The notes: generated from the sequence alone by a model not told the origin. A stretch of 15,582 bases of DNA from Erysipelotrichaceae bacterium (GCA_017620435.1 JAFZQL010000092.1:1-15582); one strand, 5' to 3'; counted from the first letter of the stretch, positions 6,455 through 15,259 are shown. A program made the numbers and translations.

Positions 6455-8044
6455 ATGGAAACAAAGGTATTCTTGCATGGAAACGTCTATACGGGAGATG
6501 GGTTTACAGAAGCTTTTGCGGTTGAAAACGGAAGATTTGTTGCAGCGGGTTCAGATACACAGATCCTGGCTAAATATCCCGATGGAGAACAAACAGATCT
6601 TGGTGGAAGCTTTGTCTGCGCCGCTTTCAACGATTCGCACATGCATCTTCTGAATTACGGACAGGCTCTAAGCATGGCCAGACTGGATCAGCACACTTCT
6701 TCTTTAAAGGAGATGCTGAAATATGTAAAAGAATATACAGAAAACAGTAAAGGGAGCTGGATCGTCGGACGGGGCTGGAACCAGGACTATTTCAGCGATG
6801 CAGACAGGATGCCTTCCAAAGAAGATCTGGACCGCATCAGCAGGGATAAACCGATCATCCTGACCAGAGCCTGCGGACATGTCTGTACAGTAAACTCGAA
6901 ACTGCTGGAGATCGCAGGCATCAGTAAAGATACCGTTTCTCCGGATGGAGGTTCTATCGACTACGAGAACGGCATTCTCTGTGACAACGCCATCGACATC
7001 GTCGAAAAATACAAGCCTCTTCCAAACAAGGAAGAAATCAAACAGATGATCCTGGCATCCTGCGCAAAACTGAACAGCTTCGGCATCACATCCTCGCAGT
7101 CCGACGACTACGGCGTCTACCGGGAGATCCCTTTTGAAACGATCAACGAAGCCTACAAAGAACTCTCGGAAGAGGGAAGACTGAGCGTCAGGGTCAATGA
7201 ACAGGCCAACTTCACGACTTTAAAGGATCTGAAAGACTTTATTCATAAAGGAAACATGACCAGCACAGGTGACGACATGTTCCGGATCGGTCCGTTGAAG
7301 ATGCTGGGAGACGGATCCCTGGGAGGCAGAACTGCCCATCTGTCCAGACCGTATGCGGACGATCCTTCGACCTGCGGCTTCTCCTTGTTTTCCGATGAAC
7401 AGTTCAACGATATGATCGGCTACGCCAACAGAAAAGGCATGCAGGTGGCGGTACATGCGATCGGCGACGCCTGTCTGGACAAGGTACTCAACGCCATTGA
7501 AAAGGCCCTGACAGAAAATCCAAGAAACGACCACCGTCATGGCATCGTCCATTGCCAGATCAGCAGGCAGGATCAGCTGGATCGAATGATCCGTTTAAAG
7601 ACGCACATCTATGCCCAGTCCGTTTTCCTGGACTACGACAACCACATCGTCGAGCAGCGGGCCGGCAAGGATCTTGCATCAACCAGCTACAGCTGGAAGA
7701 CCCTGATGAACAACGGTCTGACCGTATCCAACGGATCGGATGCTCCGGTAGAAACTCCTGATGTCATGAAAGGCATCGAATGCGCGGTAACCAGGACATC
7801 TCTGGACGGATGCGGACCGTACCTGCCTGATCAGGCTTTCACAGTAAAAGAAGCGATCGACAGTTTCACATACAACGGTGCGATTGCCTCGTTTGAAGAA
7901 GATCACAAAGGAAAGATCGCTCCGGGTTATCTCGCCGACTTCGTCATTCTGGACCAGGATCCTTTCGTCACAGAGAAAAACAGGATCCATGAGATCGGAA
8001 TAAACGCTACATATCTAAGTGGAAAATGCGTATACAAAAAGTAA
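6455..8044 (+). CDS. YtcJ-like metal-dependent amidohydrolase (amidohydrolase family 3)
   Basis: Predicted cytosolic hydrolase of C-N bonds in the amidohydrolase superfamily; the substrate of the YtcJ branch is mostly unknown. The 529 residues show the small beta domain at both ends (1-55 and about 485-529), metal ligands DSHMHL (60-65, His62 and His64), the GRGW loop (105-108), KMLGDGSLGGRTA (282-294) with Lys282 near the metal site, VAVHAIGDA (331-339, His334), GIVHCQ (363-368, His366) and the catalytic Asp of SNGSDAP (425-431, Asp429). All expected ligands are present, so it should be active. The ATG at 6455 has GAGGG upstream. It is transcribed away from the opp operon, with a shared control region, which suggests but does not prove a link with imported peptides or amides. 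Its stop codon lies in the left arm of the terminator hairpin. Confidence 0.9.
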   Translation: METKVFLHGNVYTGDGFTEAFAVENGRFVAAGSDTQILAKYPDGEQTDLGGSFVCAAFNDSHMHLLNYGQALSMARLDQHTSSLKEMLKYVKEYTENSKGSWIVGRGWNQDYFSDADRMPSKEDLDRISRDKPIILTRACGHVCTVNSKLLEIAGISKDTVSPDGGSIDYENGILCDNAIDIVEKYKPLPNKEEIKQMILASCAKLNSFGITSSQSDDYGVYREIPFETINEAYKELSEEGRLSVRVNEQANFTTLKDLKDFIHKGNMTSTGDDMFRIGPLKMLGDGSLGGRTAHLSRPYADDPSTCGFSLFSDEQFNDMIGYANRKGMQVAVHAIGDACLDKVLNAIEKALTENPRNDHRHGIVHCQISRQDQLDRMIRLKTHIYAQSVFLDYDNHIVEQRAGKDLASTSYSWKTLMNNGLTVSNGSDAPVETPDVMKGIECAVTRTSLDGCGPYLPDQAFTVKEAIDSFTYNGAIASFEEDHKGKIAPGYLADFVILDQDPFVTEKNRIHEIGINATYLSGKCVYKK

Positions 8045-8065
8045 ACCGTGAAGGTTTACTTTTTT
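8036..8065. terminator. Bidirectional terminator between convergent genes
   Basis: AAAAAGTAAACC and GGTTTACTTTTT form a 12-bp stem around a GTGAA loop. T-tracts follow on both strands, so it can end both the plus-strand amidohydrolase transcript and the minus-strand M29 aminopeptidase operon. The amidohydrolase stop codon (8042-8044) lies within the left arm. Confidence 0.9.
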
Positions 8066-8075
8066 ATTGTTTGAT

Positions 8076-9311
8076 CTAGAAAACGAAATTGCCTTTTCTG
8101 AATATCGGAACGACGGTTCCGTCTTTCTGAATGCCGTCGATATCCATTTCCTTCGTACCGAACATGAAGTCTTCGTGCTGCATGGAATCGTTGGCTCCGT
8201 GCTGAAGCAGCTCTTCCTTACTCATCTGTTCTCCGCCTTTGATGTTTTCCGGATAAGGTCTGCCCAAAGCCAGATGGCAGGCGGCATTCTCGTCATACAG
8301 CGTATTGAAGAACAGGATGCCTGATCTGCTGATCGGTGAATCGTAAGGAACCAGTGCTACTTCTCCAAGATAAGAAGAACCTTCATCGAATTCCAGCAGA
8401 CGTTTCAGAGATTCCTTTTCCTTTTTGGCATCATAGTCGACTACCTTGCCGTTTTCAAAACGGAACCAGAAATCTTCGATGACCTTGCCGTTGTAGCTTA
8501 ACGGTTTCGAGGCATAGACAATGCCGTTAACGCCTGTTTTTAAAGGCATAGAGAAACATTCTTCCGTCGGCATATTCGGATCAAAGAATACACCTTTCGG
8601 CGTCACAGAGCCTCCTGCGACCCAGATATGGCCATCTACCAGATCTACTGTCAGATCCGTTCCCAGTTCTGAAGTAAAGTGCAGTTCCTTGAAGTCGTAT
8701 TCATTCATCTTACGGGCATGTTCCAGCATCTCCTGATCATGCTTCGTCCATTCTTCGATCGGATCGTTGTCTTCCGTGACTCTTGTTACGGAGAAGATCG
8801 CATCGCCGAGCTTCTCGAACGCTTCTTCATCGCTTAAGTCAGGAAACACGACCTTGGCCCATTCCAGAGAAGGAATGCCGAAGACACACCACTGACCTTC
8901 GTTATTCATCAGATACGTCATCAGATCACCCATCTTGGCATAATATGCCGTATCGGCTATCCTCATCTTCTCTCCATCGACATCCGCCATAATGCCCGGC
9001 TTTTCCGATGTAATGGAAAGATAGCACGCTCCCTTGTCCTGCATGTACTTGGTCTTGTCGTACATCCACTGCGGAATTTCCGAGAGTGTTTCATTGGACT
9101 GATACTGATATCCCATCTTGGTGATCTCGCTGTCCCGCCATTCCACGGAAACAAACTTGGCTCCCGCTTCATAGGCGCACTTAACGACTTTCTTTACAAA
9201 TTCCGCATCTCTGACGGAAGCGTTGATCACGACCGGCTGGTCCTTCTGTACATTGACGCCCTTTTTTACCACAAGCTCCGCCAGCTTGTCATACATTTTT
9301 TCTGTAACCAT
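8076..9311 (-). CDS. M29 family metallo-aminopeptidase (AmpS/PepS-like)
   Basis: Cytosolic aminopeptidase that removes N-terminal residues from short peptides using a pair of divalent metals. The 411 residues contain the family's ligands at their usual positions: NMPTEE (246-251, Glu250), LGEVALVP (315-322, Glu317), DENAACHLALG (340-350, His346) and HEDFMFG (379-385, His379 and Asp381). Staphylococcal AmpS has the same set with nearly the same spacing. I place the start at the ATG at 9309-9311 because AAAGGAG lies six bases upstream; a TTG six codons earlier overlaps the pgm stop and has no ribosome site. The gene begins ten bases after pgm and ends the operon. With the neighbouring peptide importer it would provide free amino acids. 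Confidence 0.93.
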   Translation of the reverse strand: MVTEKMYDKLAELVVKKGVNVQKDQPVVINASVRDAEFVKKVVKCAYEAGAKFVSVEWRDSEITKMGYQYQSNETLSEIPQWMYDKTKYMQDKGACYLSITSEKPGIMADVDGEKMRIADTAYYAKMGDLMTYLMNNEGQWCVFGIPSLEWAKVVFPDLSDEEAFEKLGDAIFSVTRVTEDNDPIEEWTKHDQEMLEHARKMNEYDFKELHFTSELGTDLTVDLVDGHIWVAGGSVTPKGVFFDPNMPTEECFSMPLKTGVNGIVYASKPLSYNGKVIEDFWFRFENGKVVDYDAKKEKESLKRLLEFDEGSSYLGEVALVPYDSPISRSGILFFNTLYDENAACHLALGRPYPENIKGGEQMSKEELLQHGANDSMQHEDFMFGTKEMDIDGIQKDGTVVPIFRKGNFVF

Positions 9312-9321
9312 ATCTGCTCCT

Positions 9322-11016
9322 TTATTCAACCTTAGTGATCATGTTCATGATGTCTTCCTTGATTGCCAGGTTGACTTCTTTTGCTTTCTGCGCAGAATCC
9401 TGTTTCGTATAGAAATAGAACTTGATCTTCGGTTCTGTACCGCTCGGTCTGATGGAGAACCAGCTTCCATCTTCCAGGAAGAAACGCAGCACGTTGGAAG
9501 CAGGAATATCCTCATAGCCGTTGGTATAGTCGATGGTCTTTACGACCTTAAGACCTGCCACTTCTGTCGGCAGATTCGCTCTGACATGTGCCATCATTCT
9601 GGCGATCCGTTTTGATCCCTCGATACCTTCCAGGATCAGGTTCGGTTCATCCTCGTTGTAGAAGCCGTATTTCTCATAGAGTTCCTGCAGGACATTGAAC
9701 AGCGTCTTTCCCTGTTTTCTGTAGTAGGCAGCAGCTTCCGCCACCAGCATGCCTGCAGAGATGCCGTCCTTGTCTCTGATCTCAGGAGATGCAGCATAAC
9801 CGACAGACTCCTCGTAGCCGAACAGATAGGTATAACCGTTCTCCTCAAGGAACGGGATACGTCCGCAGATGTTCTTGAAACCGGTCAGGGCTTCAAACAT
9901 CTCGACACCGTAGGCCTTGGCAATCTCGGTAGACATCGTAGAAGTGACGATGGACTTGACCATGGCACCTTTTTCCGGAAGCGTTCCGGCATCTTTTCTG
10001 CCTTCCAGGATGTAGTTGACCAGCAGATAGCCTGTCTGGTTGCCGTTCAAAGGAACATATTCTCCTTCGTCGTTTCTCAGTTCAATTGCGAATCTGTCCG
10101 CATCCGGGTCCGTCGCCATCAGCAGTTCCGCACCGACCTTCTTGCCCAGCTCTTCCGCCAGTCTGAAGGCTTTCGGATCTTCCGGGTTCGGGTAGCCGAC
10201 GGTCGTGAAGTCAGGATCAGGATCCTTCTGTTCTTCAACCAGGTAATAGTTGCGGAAACCTCTTTCTTTCATCATGGCCGAGAAAGGCATCGTACCGCAG
10301 CCGTTCAACGGAGTATATACAAGCGGGATATCCAGATCCAGTTCATCGCCGTCATGGATGGCCAGCGACTTCACATGATCGATGTACATCCTGTCGTACT
10401 TCTCATCCAGGATGACGATCATTCCTTTTTCTACTTCTTCATCGAAGTCGGCTTTCTTGACATCGGTAAACAGATCTACTTTGTTGATTTCTTCCAACAT
10501 CCCGTCGGCGATGCTGCTGGATACCTGGCATCCGTCTTCCCAGTATGCCTTGTAGCCGTTGTAGTCCTTCGGGTTATGGGATGCGGTAATATTCAGACCG
10601 GCCTTGGTTTTCAGCACGCCGATCATGTAGGCAAGTTCCGGTGTCGCTCTCAGGTCCTTGAAGACATAGGCCTTGATGCCGTTGGCAGCCAGAACGCTGG
10701 CCGTCAGTCTGGAGAATTCTCTGGAGAAGTGTCTGGAGTCGTGGGCGATGACAACGCCCTTGTCCATCGCTTCCTGGCCATATCTTTTGATGTAGTTGGC
10801 AACACCCTGCGTGGCTCTGCCGATCATATAAAAGTTCATGCAGTTGGTTCCGGCCTTGACTTTACCTCTTAGTCCTGCCGTACCGAAAGTCATGTACTGA
10901 TAGAAACGTTCTTCTATCTCCTTGTCGTCGTCTTTGATAGCCAGCAGTTCCTGATACAAAGGATCTTCCTTACTCAGTTTCTCCAGCCACTCGTTATATC
11001 TGTCTCTTGCGTTCAT
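9322..11016 (-). CDS. pgcA: Phospho-sugar mutase, alpha-phosphoglucomutase (PgcA-like)
   Basis: Interconverts glucose-6-phosphate and glucose-1-phosphate (phosphomannomutase activity is possible), feeding UDP-glucose and envelope sugar synthesis. The 564 residues match the long PgcA/PGM2-type enzymes: FGTAGLRG (44-51), the phosphoserine loop TASHNPKDYNGYK (144-156, catalytic Ser146), metal loop DPDADR (303-308), sugar-binding GYEES (400-404) and phosphate-binding RPSGTEPK (523-530). All four active-site elements are intact. The ATG is preceded by AAAGGGAG. It starts 17 bases after the C26-like gene and is ten bases from the aminopeptidase start. With manA in the same run it points to a hexose-phosphate theme for part of the operon. 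Confidence 0.94.
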   Translation of the reverse strand: MNARDRYNEWLEKLSKEDPLYQELLAIKDDDKEIEERFYQYMTFGTAGLRGKVKAGTNCMNFYMIGRATQGVANYIKRYGQEAMDKGVVIAHDSRHFSREFSRLTASVLAANGIKAYVFKDLRATPELAYMIGVLKTKAGLNITASHNPKDYNGYKAYWEDGCQVSSSIADGMLEEINKVDLFTDVKKADFDEEVEKGMIVILDEKYDRMYIDHVKSLAIHDGDELDLDIPLVYTPLNGCGTMPFSAMMKERGFRNYYLVEEQKDPDPDFTTVGYPNPEDPKAFRLAEELGKKVGAELLMATDPDADRFAIELRNDEGEYVPLNGNQTGYLLVNYILEGRKDAGTLPEKGAMVKSIVTSTMSTEIAKAYGVEMFEALTGFKNICGRIPFLEENGYTYLFGYEESVGYAASPEIRDKDGISAGMLVAEAAAYYRKQGKTLFNVLQELYEKYGFYNEDEPNLILEGIEGSKRIARMMAHVRANLPTEVAGLKVVKTIDYTNGYEDIPASNVLRFFLEDGSWFSIRPSGTEPKIKFYFYTKQDSAQKAKEVNLAIKEDIMNMITKVE

Positions 11017-11033
11017 AGATCTCCCTTTCTTTC

Positions 11034-11726
11034 CTATTTACAGGCATTGATAAATTCAGCGAACAGTTTATCGACATAGGCATCCTTCATCTGTTCGGGA
11101 TGCCACTTGATTGCCATGACGAATTTCTTTCCTTCCGGTTCAAAACACTCTACCAGTCCATCCGCGGAGTAAGCCGCAATCCTGGCATACGGTTCTACCA
11201 TTTCCTTTTCTGCAACCATGGTATGGAAGCTGTTGACTTCATACTCTTCTGAACCGACGAGCTCATAGAGTCTTGTTCCTTTCACGATCCTGATCGGATG
11301 ACGGTAGTCTTTGTCATAGATGTTGTGGGAACCGGTCAGATCTTCCCGGATATTGGAACCCAGGGCTCTAAGAATATTGTTGAAGCCGGCACAGATACCC
11401 ATCAGCGGAATATCTTTCTCCAGGGCATACTTTGCGATCTCTACCTCATAGGCGCAGCTGTATAATCCGCCCTGCAGAATGATCCCGTCACAGAGATCGA
11501 CCTGCGCATGCAGATCTTCAATCTCTTCTTCTGAAAGGATCTTGTCGTCTCCCAGATCGCTTTCATTGAATTGCATCGTCTCTTCTGTCGGCATCAGCAT
11601 GATCCCAATGCCTCCGTGTCTGACGATCAGATATCGCAGTTCATCCACGACCTCCTGGCGATGCCAAAGATCTCCTTCTATGTGGTTCTGGATCTTGCTT
11701 GGTATTCCAATGACCGGTTTTTTCAT
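11034..11726 (-). CDS. C26 / class I glutamine amidotransferase-like hydrolase
   Basis: Resembles gamma-glutamyl-gamma-aminobutyrate hydrolase (PuuD) and related peptidase C26 enzymes that cleave gamma-glutamyl amides. The 230 residues show the start VIGIPSK (5-11), the oxyanion region ILQGG (83-87), the nucleophile elbow MGICAG (109-114, Cys112), VNSFHTM (164-170) and the catalytic His-Glu of WHPEQ (208-212, His209 and Glu211). The triad is complete. It is odd in that the residues after the nucleophile read CAGFNN rather than CRGxQ, and an acidic insert at about 54-74 precedes the catalytic strand, so the substrate may differ from the usual gamma-glutamyl-GABA. No putrescine genes are nearby. 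The ATG has AGAGG upstream, 27 bases after the DUF4139 gene. Confidence 0.8.
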   Translation of the reverse strand: MKKPVIGIPSKIQNHIEGDLWHRQEVVDELRYLIVRHGGIGIMLMPTEETMQFNESDLGDDKILSEEEIEDLHAQVDLCDGIILQGGLYSCAYEVEIAKYALEKDIPLMGICAGFNNILRALGSNIREDLTGSHNIYDKDYRHPIRIVKGTRLYELVGSEEYEVNSFHTMVAEKEMVEPYARIAAYSADGLVECFEPEGKKFVMAIKWHPEQMKDAYVDKLFAEFINACK

Positions 11727-11753
11727 GTTGTGAACCTCTTTATTACAATCTGT

Positions 11754-13322
11754 TTATCTGCAGTCTGCGCCGCATTCCGGACAGAATCTGCCGTTTACTC
11801 TTGCGCCGCATACCGGGCAGTAGATCCTGTTTCTTCTTTCCTGGATCAGCTTGTCCTTCGGCCAGGCGACCTTGTAGGAAAGTTTGACAGTCTCGCTCTG
11901 CTTCGGCGCTACCTTCAGTTCCTTGGTGAAGACGCCTGTCTTTTCATCAGGTTTTGCTCCGTCGAGTTCAATAACGTCTACGGAGATCTCCTTGTTCTGG
12001 GAAACAGGAATCTGATCCTTTAATGTGATCCTGATCTCTTCATCGGAAAGGTTCGTTACCTTGGTCTCGTAGGCGTATTCCGTGACTTTCTGTCCTTTCA
12101 GCAGGACATTGGATGTCTTGCGCAGGGTTTCTTTCCTGGAGACATGAACTCTTTCTTCCTTGCCCAGGGTGATCTCGATGTTTTCCTTGGTCAGATCCGG
12201 ATCGATGCTGACGTTGCCGGTAAACATGTCTTTCAGGTAAATCGATGCGTTGAAAGCGGTCATCAACGGAAGGTCTGCCGCTTTGACATTGGCTGTCAGA
12301 TAGGCGGATGGATCGGACTTGGCTACCGCAGCGATCTGATATTCCGCAGGTACGGTATACTTCTGCAGATCGGCCATCGTTCCTTCGCTTCTCTTGAGGA
12401 TATCCCTGTTTCCAGGCAATGCATATTCAGTCATCGTTTCATCGCTCTTGACTTCAGCCTGCATCATATCCATTCTGAGCATCGGAGCTTCTTCTTCCAC
12501 TTCCATGTCCATAGCCATGCTTTCCATAGCCATTCCCGCGGCCATCGCCATCTTCGGAGCAGCATTTCTTCTGGTCTCAACGACTTTCTCTCTGATATCC
12601 AGATATACCGGTTCTACTTCAGGAAGCTCGCTGTAGCCGGAAGGATCGCCTGTATACAGCGATACGGCAACATCTTTCCAGTCTTCGGCTGTCGACTGAT
12701 TGATCCTGGCACGCATGCGGATCTCCAGCGGTTCCTTGGCATCGGAATGAATCTCATAGACCGGTCTCCATCCTGCGGCATCCTCGTGGTAGCGCAGTTC
12801 AAACGGATAGGTCCCTGCCTCGCCGACATAGACATCGGCGATCACGACCGGAAGTTCTTCCTTTTCCTGAACTTCTGTCAGTTTCTTTTCCAGATCACTG
12901 ATTTTCTTTTCCAGTTCCAGGATCTCTTCATTGAGTTTTTCCAGACGTTCCGGAAGCTTCTCAATGTAGTCCTGGACTTCATTCGCATTCAGGGACGTTC
13001 GGTTGGAAAAGTCGCCGTTGTTCTGCCAGAGAGTGATCTGCAGCTGCCTGGATTCGATCTGTTTCTGCAGGAGCGTGATCTCTTTGGCAATCTTCCTTGA
13101 TTCTTCCCTGTCTTCTTCCTGCGGTATTTCAAAACGCAGATCGCTGCAGGATACTCCTTCTTTGGAAAAGAGTCTCACTGTCTGCTGCTGCGCTGTACTG
13201 CTTAGTCCGTAAACATGCAGAAGCTGACTGCCCTGCTGCAGCTGCGCACTTCCTGTACGGGTCACTTCCGCACCGTTACGAAAGACGTTTACACGTTTTG
13301 TCTGTGTCTGTAGTTTAACCAT
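11754..13322 (-). CDS. DUF4139 (MuiA-like) protein with Met-rich linker and C-terminal zinc ribbon
   Basis: Function unknown; the family is sometimes named mucoidy inhibitor A. The 522 residues contain a DUF4140-like N-terminal beta region (5-65, VFRNGAEVTR), a coiled coil (about 69-155, rich in Glu/Lys/Leu), then the DUF4139 beta domain (from about 162, TYPFELRYHEDAAGWRPVY at 171-189, to about 487). Inside it is a low-complexity insert at 258-287 with eleven methionines. The last 22 residues form a zinc ribbon, CPVCG (502-506) and CPECG (514-518), with an extra Cys521. There is no signal peptide, so it is probably cytosolic, unlike secreted members of the family. AAGGAGG precedes the ATG, ten bases after the XpaC-like gene; the two are surely co-translated and may form a membrane-associated pair. 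Confidence 0.82.
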   Translation of the reverse strand: MVKLQTQTKRVNVFRNGAEVTRTGSAQLQQGSQLLHVYGLSSTAQQQTVRLFSKEGVSCSDLRFEIPQEEDREESRKIAKEITLLQKQIESRQLQITLWQNNGDFSNRTSLNANEVQDYIEKLPERLEKLNEEILELEKKISDLEKKLTEVQEKEELPVVIADVYVGEAGTYPFELRYHEDAAGWRPVYEIHSDAKEPLEIRMRARINQSTAEDWKDVAVSLYTGDPSGYSELPEVEPVYLDIREKVVETRRNAAPKMAMAAGMAMESMAMDMEVEEEAPMLRMDMMQAEVKSDETMTEYALPGNRDILKRSEGTMADLQKYTVPAEYQIAAVAKSDPSAYLTANVKAADLPLMTAFNASIYLKDMFTGNVSIDPDLTKENIEITLGKEERVHVSRKETLRKTSNVLLKGQKVTEYAYETKVTNLSDEEIRITLKDQIPVSQNKEISVDVIELDGAKPDEKTGVFTKELKVAPKQSETVKLSYKVAWPKDKLIQERRNRIYCPVCGARVNGRFCPECGADCR

Positions 13323-13332
13323 ATCTGCCTCC

Positions 13333-14319
13333 TTATGCGTTCTTATCCTGTTTTAACAGAGCTTCGATCGTCTGAGCCGTCGCTTCCAGCTGATCGAACT
13401 CGTCTTCTTTCTGTTCGTCTCGTAATGCTTCAAAAGCGCTGCCGATCAGATCAAATGTCTCCATGAGCTTGTTTTTGGCTTCCCGGTTATCGGTTCCTTC
13501 ATGAGAATCGATGGTAATGAAATTGTCAATGATCTCGATCAGCATCGGTACATAGTAGGAATACAGTTTCCTCAGCTTGTCATTGTTTCCGTTTTCCAGG
13601 ATCAGCGTTTTCAGTTCATTGATCCTGCCGGTAACGGCGTCAATGCCGGCCTTGACTTCCCCATCCGAAATCTCCATCCGGCGTCTGTTCAGCTGCCTTG
13701 TCAGGTCGTCTCCCTGATCCAGCAGATCCTGCTGATGGACATAGCGGGCCAGGTGTTCCTTGAGATCTTCAGCATCCTTATTCGAGATCCTGTCCAGGAA
13801 GGCGGCGATTCTGCTGTAGGTATCGGGGTTTTCCTTGTACAGGATGGCAAGGCTTTTCTTTTCCTTTTCCGGGAATTCTATCATCAGATTGCGGATATTC
13901 GGTTTCTCTTTCGGATCGTTCTCACTCAGCTTCGCATCCATGACGATATTCATGATGCCTCTTTCCTTCAGAAAAGCGTCGATATTCTTCAAATCAAATG
14001 TTTTTCTTCTTTTCTTCCCGTTCTCATCGACATATTCATATCGTAATGATCCGTCCTTCACAACCATACTTCCGGGAACGGCCGGGTTTTTCTTTTTAAC
14101 AAAGATCGCCATGATTAGCATGGCTACCGCCAGTCCCGCAAATACAGCCGTCGAGATCTGAAACAATGTGACAAAGAGTTTCACAATCTCCGGTGCAAAC
14201 ATCGACTGTCCGGTCGTCAGTGAAGTCAGAATAAAAAGAGCCAGAAGCAGGACTAAAAGTACACCGCATCCGGCAAAAACACCGCGCATGATCGTATAGA
14301 AACTGTTCTCGTTATCCAT
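13333..14319 (-). CDS. Two-pass membrane protein with XpaC-like C-terminal domain
   Basis: Its 328 residues comprise two hydrophobic segments (about 13-35 and 47-74), a short basic/beta region (82-112, KDGSLRYEYVDENGKKRRK), a linker, and a helical cytoplasmic domain. The domain's KLRKLYSYYVPMLIEIIDNF (248-267) and METFDLIGSAFEALRDE (286-302) resemble the XpaC family (5-bromo-4-chloroindolyl phosphate hydrolysis protein), whose members often neighbour TelA-type toxic-anion proteins. Here the neighbour is a DUF4139 protein instead. The biochemical role of XpaC is unknown, so I assign none. No Shine-Dalgarno sequence precedes the ATG; TATAAT lies where transcription would start at the ATG itself. 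Similarity was judged by eye, so the family call is moderate. Confidence 0.65.
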   Translation of the reverse strand: MDNENSFYTIMRGVFAGCGVLLVLLLALFILTSLTTGQSMFAPEIVKLFVTLFQISTAVFAGLAVAMLIMAIFVKKKNPAVPGSMVVKDGSLRYEYVDENGKKRRKTFDLKNIDAFLKERGIMNIVMDAKLSENDPKEKPNIRNLMIEFPEKEKKSLAILYKENPDTYSRIAAFLDRISNKDAEDLKEHLARYVHQQDLLDQGDDLTRQLNRRRMEISDGEVKAGIDAVTGRINELKTLILENGNNDKLRKLYSYYVPMLIEIIDNFITIDSHEGTDNREAKNKLMETFDLIGSAFEALRDEQKEDEFDQLEATAQTIEALLKQDKNA

Positions 14320-14325
14320 ATTTCT

Positions 14326-14331
14326 ATTATA
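14326..14331 (-). promoter_or_regulatory. Candidate -10 box giving a leaderless transcript of the XpaC-like gene
   Basis: TATAAT within TACTATAATAG ends seven bases before the A of the ATG at 14319, so initiation would fall on the start codon. No good -35 box is visible at 16-18 bases (ACCTGA at best). It lies in the 19-base gap after manA. Speculative; translational coupling to manA is the alternative. Confidence 0.3.
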
Positions 14332-14338
14332 GTATTTT

Positions 14339-15259
14339 TTATTCTATATCAGGTAAATCAATATCTCTGCGCATTCTGCAGACAAAAGCCAGCTTAACAT
14401 CCATATCAGTGATTTCTTCACCCGGGAAAAGCAGAACGGTCGTTCCCTGGCCGATCCTGATTCCGTCGCATGTCGCCGTTCCATAGATCAGGGTGAAGCA
14501 CTTCAGATCATCCGTATCGTTCCTGTAACTGGTGATGTTGTCGAGCTTTTCCGATGCATAGGTCGCTTCCACGATCTCTTTGCCTTTCTCGTAGTGTTTA
14601 ACGACCGACTGTTTCTTTGGATCCAGGGTCAGATAAGCCATCTCGACATGCAGCTCTCTTTTGTTTCCGTTTTTATCTCTACGGTCAAAATCATAGAAAC
14701 GGTAGGTGCTGTCCGATCCTTCTTCGATCTCGTATACCAGACTTCCTGCAGAAATCGCATGCAGCGTTCCCGGTTCCACAAAAACATAATCTCCGACCTT
14801 AACCGGAATGCTGTCAAGAATATCGCTGTATTTTTCCTGATCCAGGAGTTTTCTCACTTCTTCCTTGTCCTTGACACGGCAGCCGTTGATCAGCAGCCCG
14901 TTGTCAGGCGCTTCAAGAAAATACCAGGATTCTCTTTTTCCTCTGTTGCGATGTTCAATCTGTGTAGCCGTTCTGTCGTCGGGATGGACCTGTATGCTTA
15001 GATCATGATCGGCTTCGGTCAATGAAATAGTCAGCGGGAAGTATTCATATTCTTCCATGGCTACGTCTTTTTTCCATAAAGGGAATACATCGTTCAGATG
15101 TTTTCCTTTGTATTCTCCATTCAGGATCTCGTTGGATATTCCTTCTCTGCAGAAGGCGGTATAGAAATGACCGACGGAATCTCCTTTCGCTTCCGTAAAT
15201 CGGCTGAGACGCGGACCGCCCCAGATCGTGTCGTGAAACATCGGTTTTAGAACCAGCAT
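14339..15259 (-). CDS. manA: Mannose-6-phosphate isomerase, class I (ManA)
   Basis: Zinc enzyme interconverting mannose-6-phosphate and fructose-6-phosphate in the cytosol. The 306 residues have the short Gram-positive length. Visible are the WGG motif (13-15), the zinc site in IQVHPDD (89-95, Gln90 and His92), Glu110 in KRESWYF (108-114), His167 in PGTLHAIS (163-170), and EIEEGSDSTYR (177-187) with the active-site arginine. All metal ligands are in place. The ATG is preceded by AGGAG at the proper distance. It follows the membrane protein by 18 bases and precedes the XpaC-like gene by 19, so it is part of the same run. With pgm it supplies sugar phosphates for glycan synthesis or for mannose use. 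Confidence 0.94.
   Translation of the reverse strand: MLVLKPMFHDTIWGGPRLSRFTEAKGDSVGHFYTAFCREGISNEILNGEYKGKHLNDVFPLWKKDVAMEEYEYFPLTISLTEADHDLSIQVHPDDRTATQIEHRNRGKRESWYFLEAPDNGLLINGCRVKDKEEVRKLLDQEKYSDILDSIPVKVGDYVFVEPGTLHAISAGSLVYEIEEGSDSTYRFYDFDRRDKNGNKRELHVEMAYLTLDPKKQSVVKHYEKGKEIVEATYASEKLDNITSYRNDTDDLKCFTLIYGTATCDGIRIGQGTTVLLFPGEEITDMDVKLAFVCRMRRDIDLPDIE

Noticed and set aside
9312..9329. Upstream TTG start for the M29 aminopeptidase
   Set aside because: It overlaps the pgm stop and lacks a ribosome site; the ATG at 9311 has AAAGGAG at the right distance.
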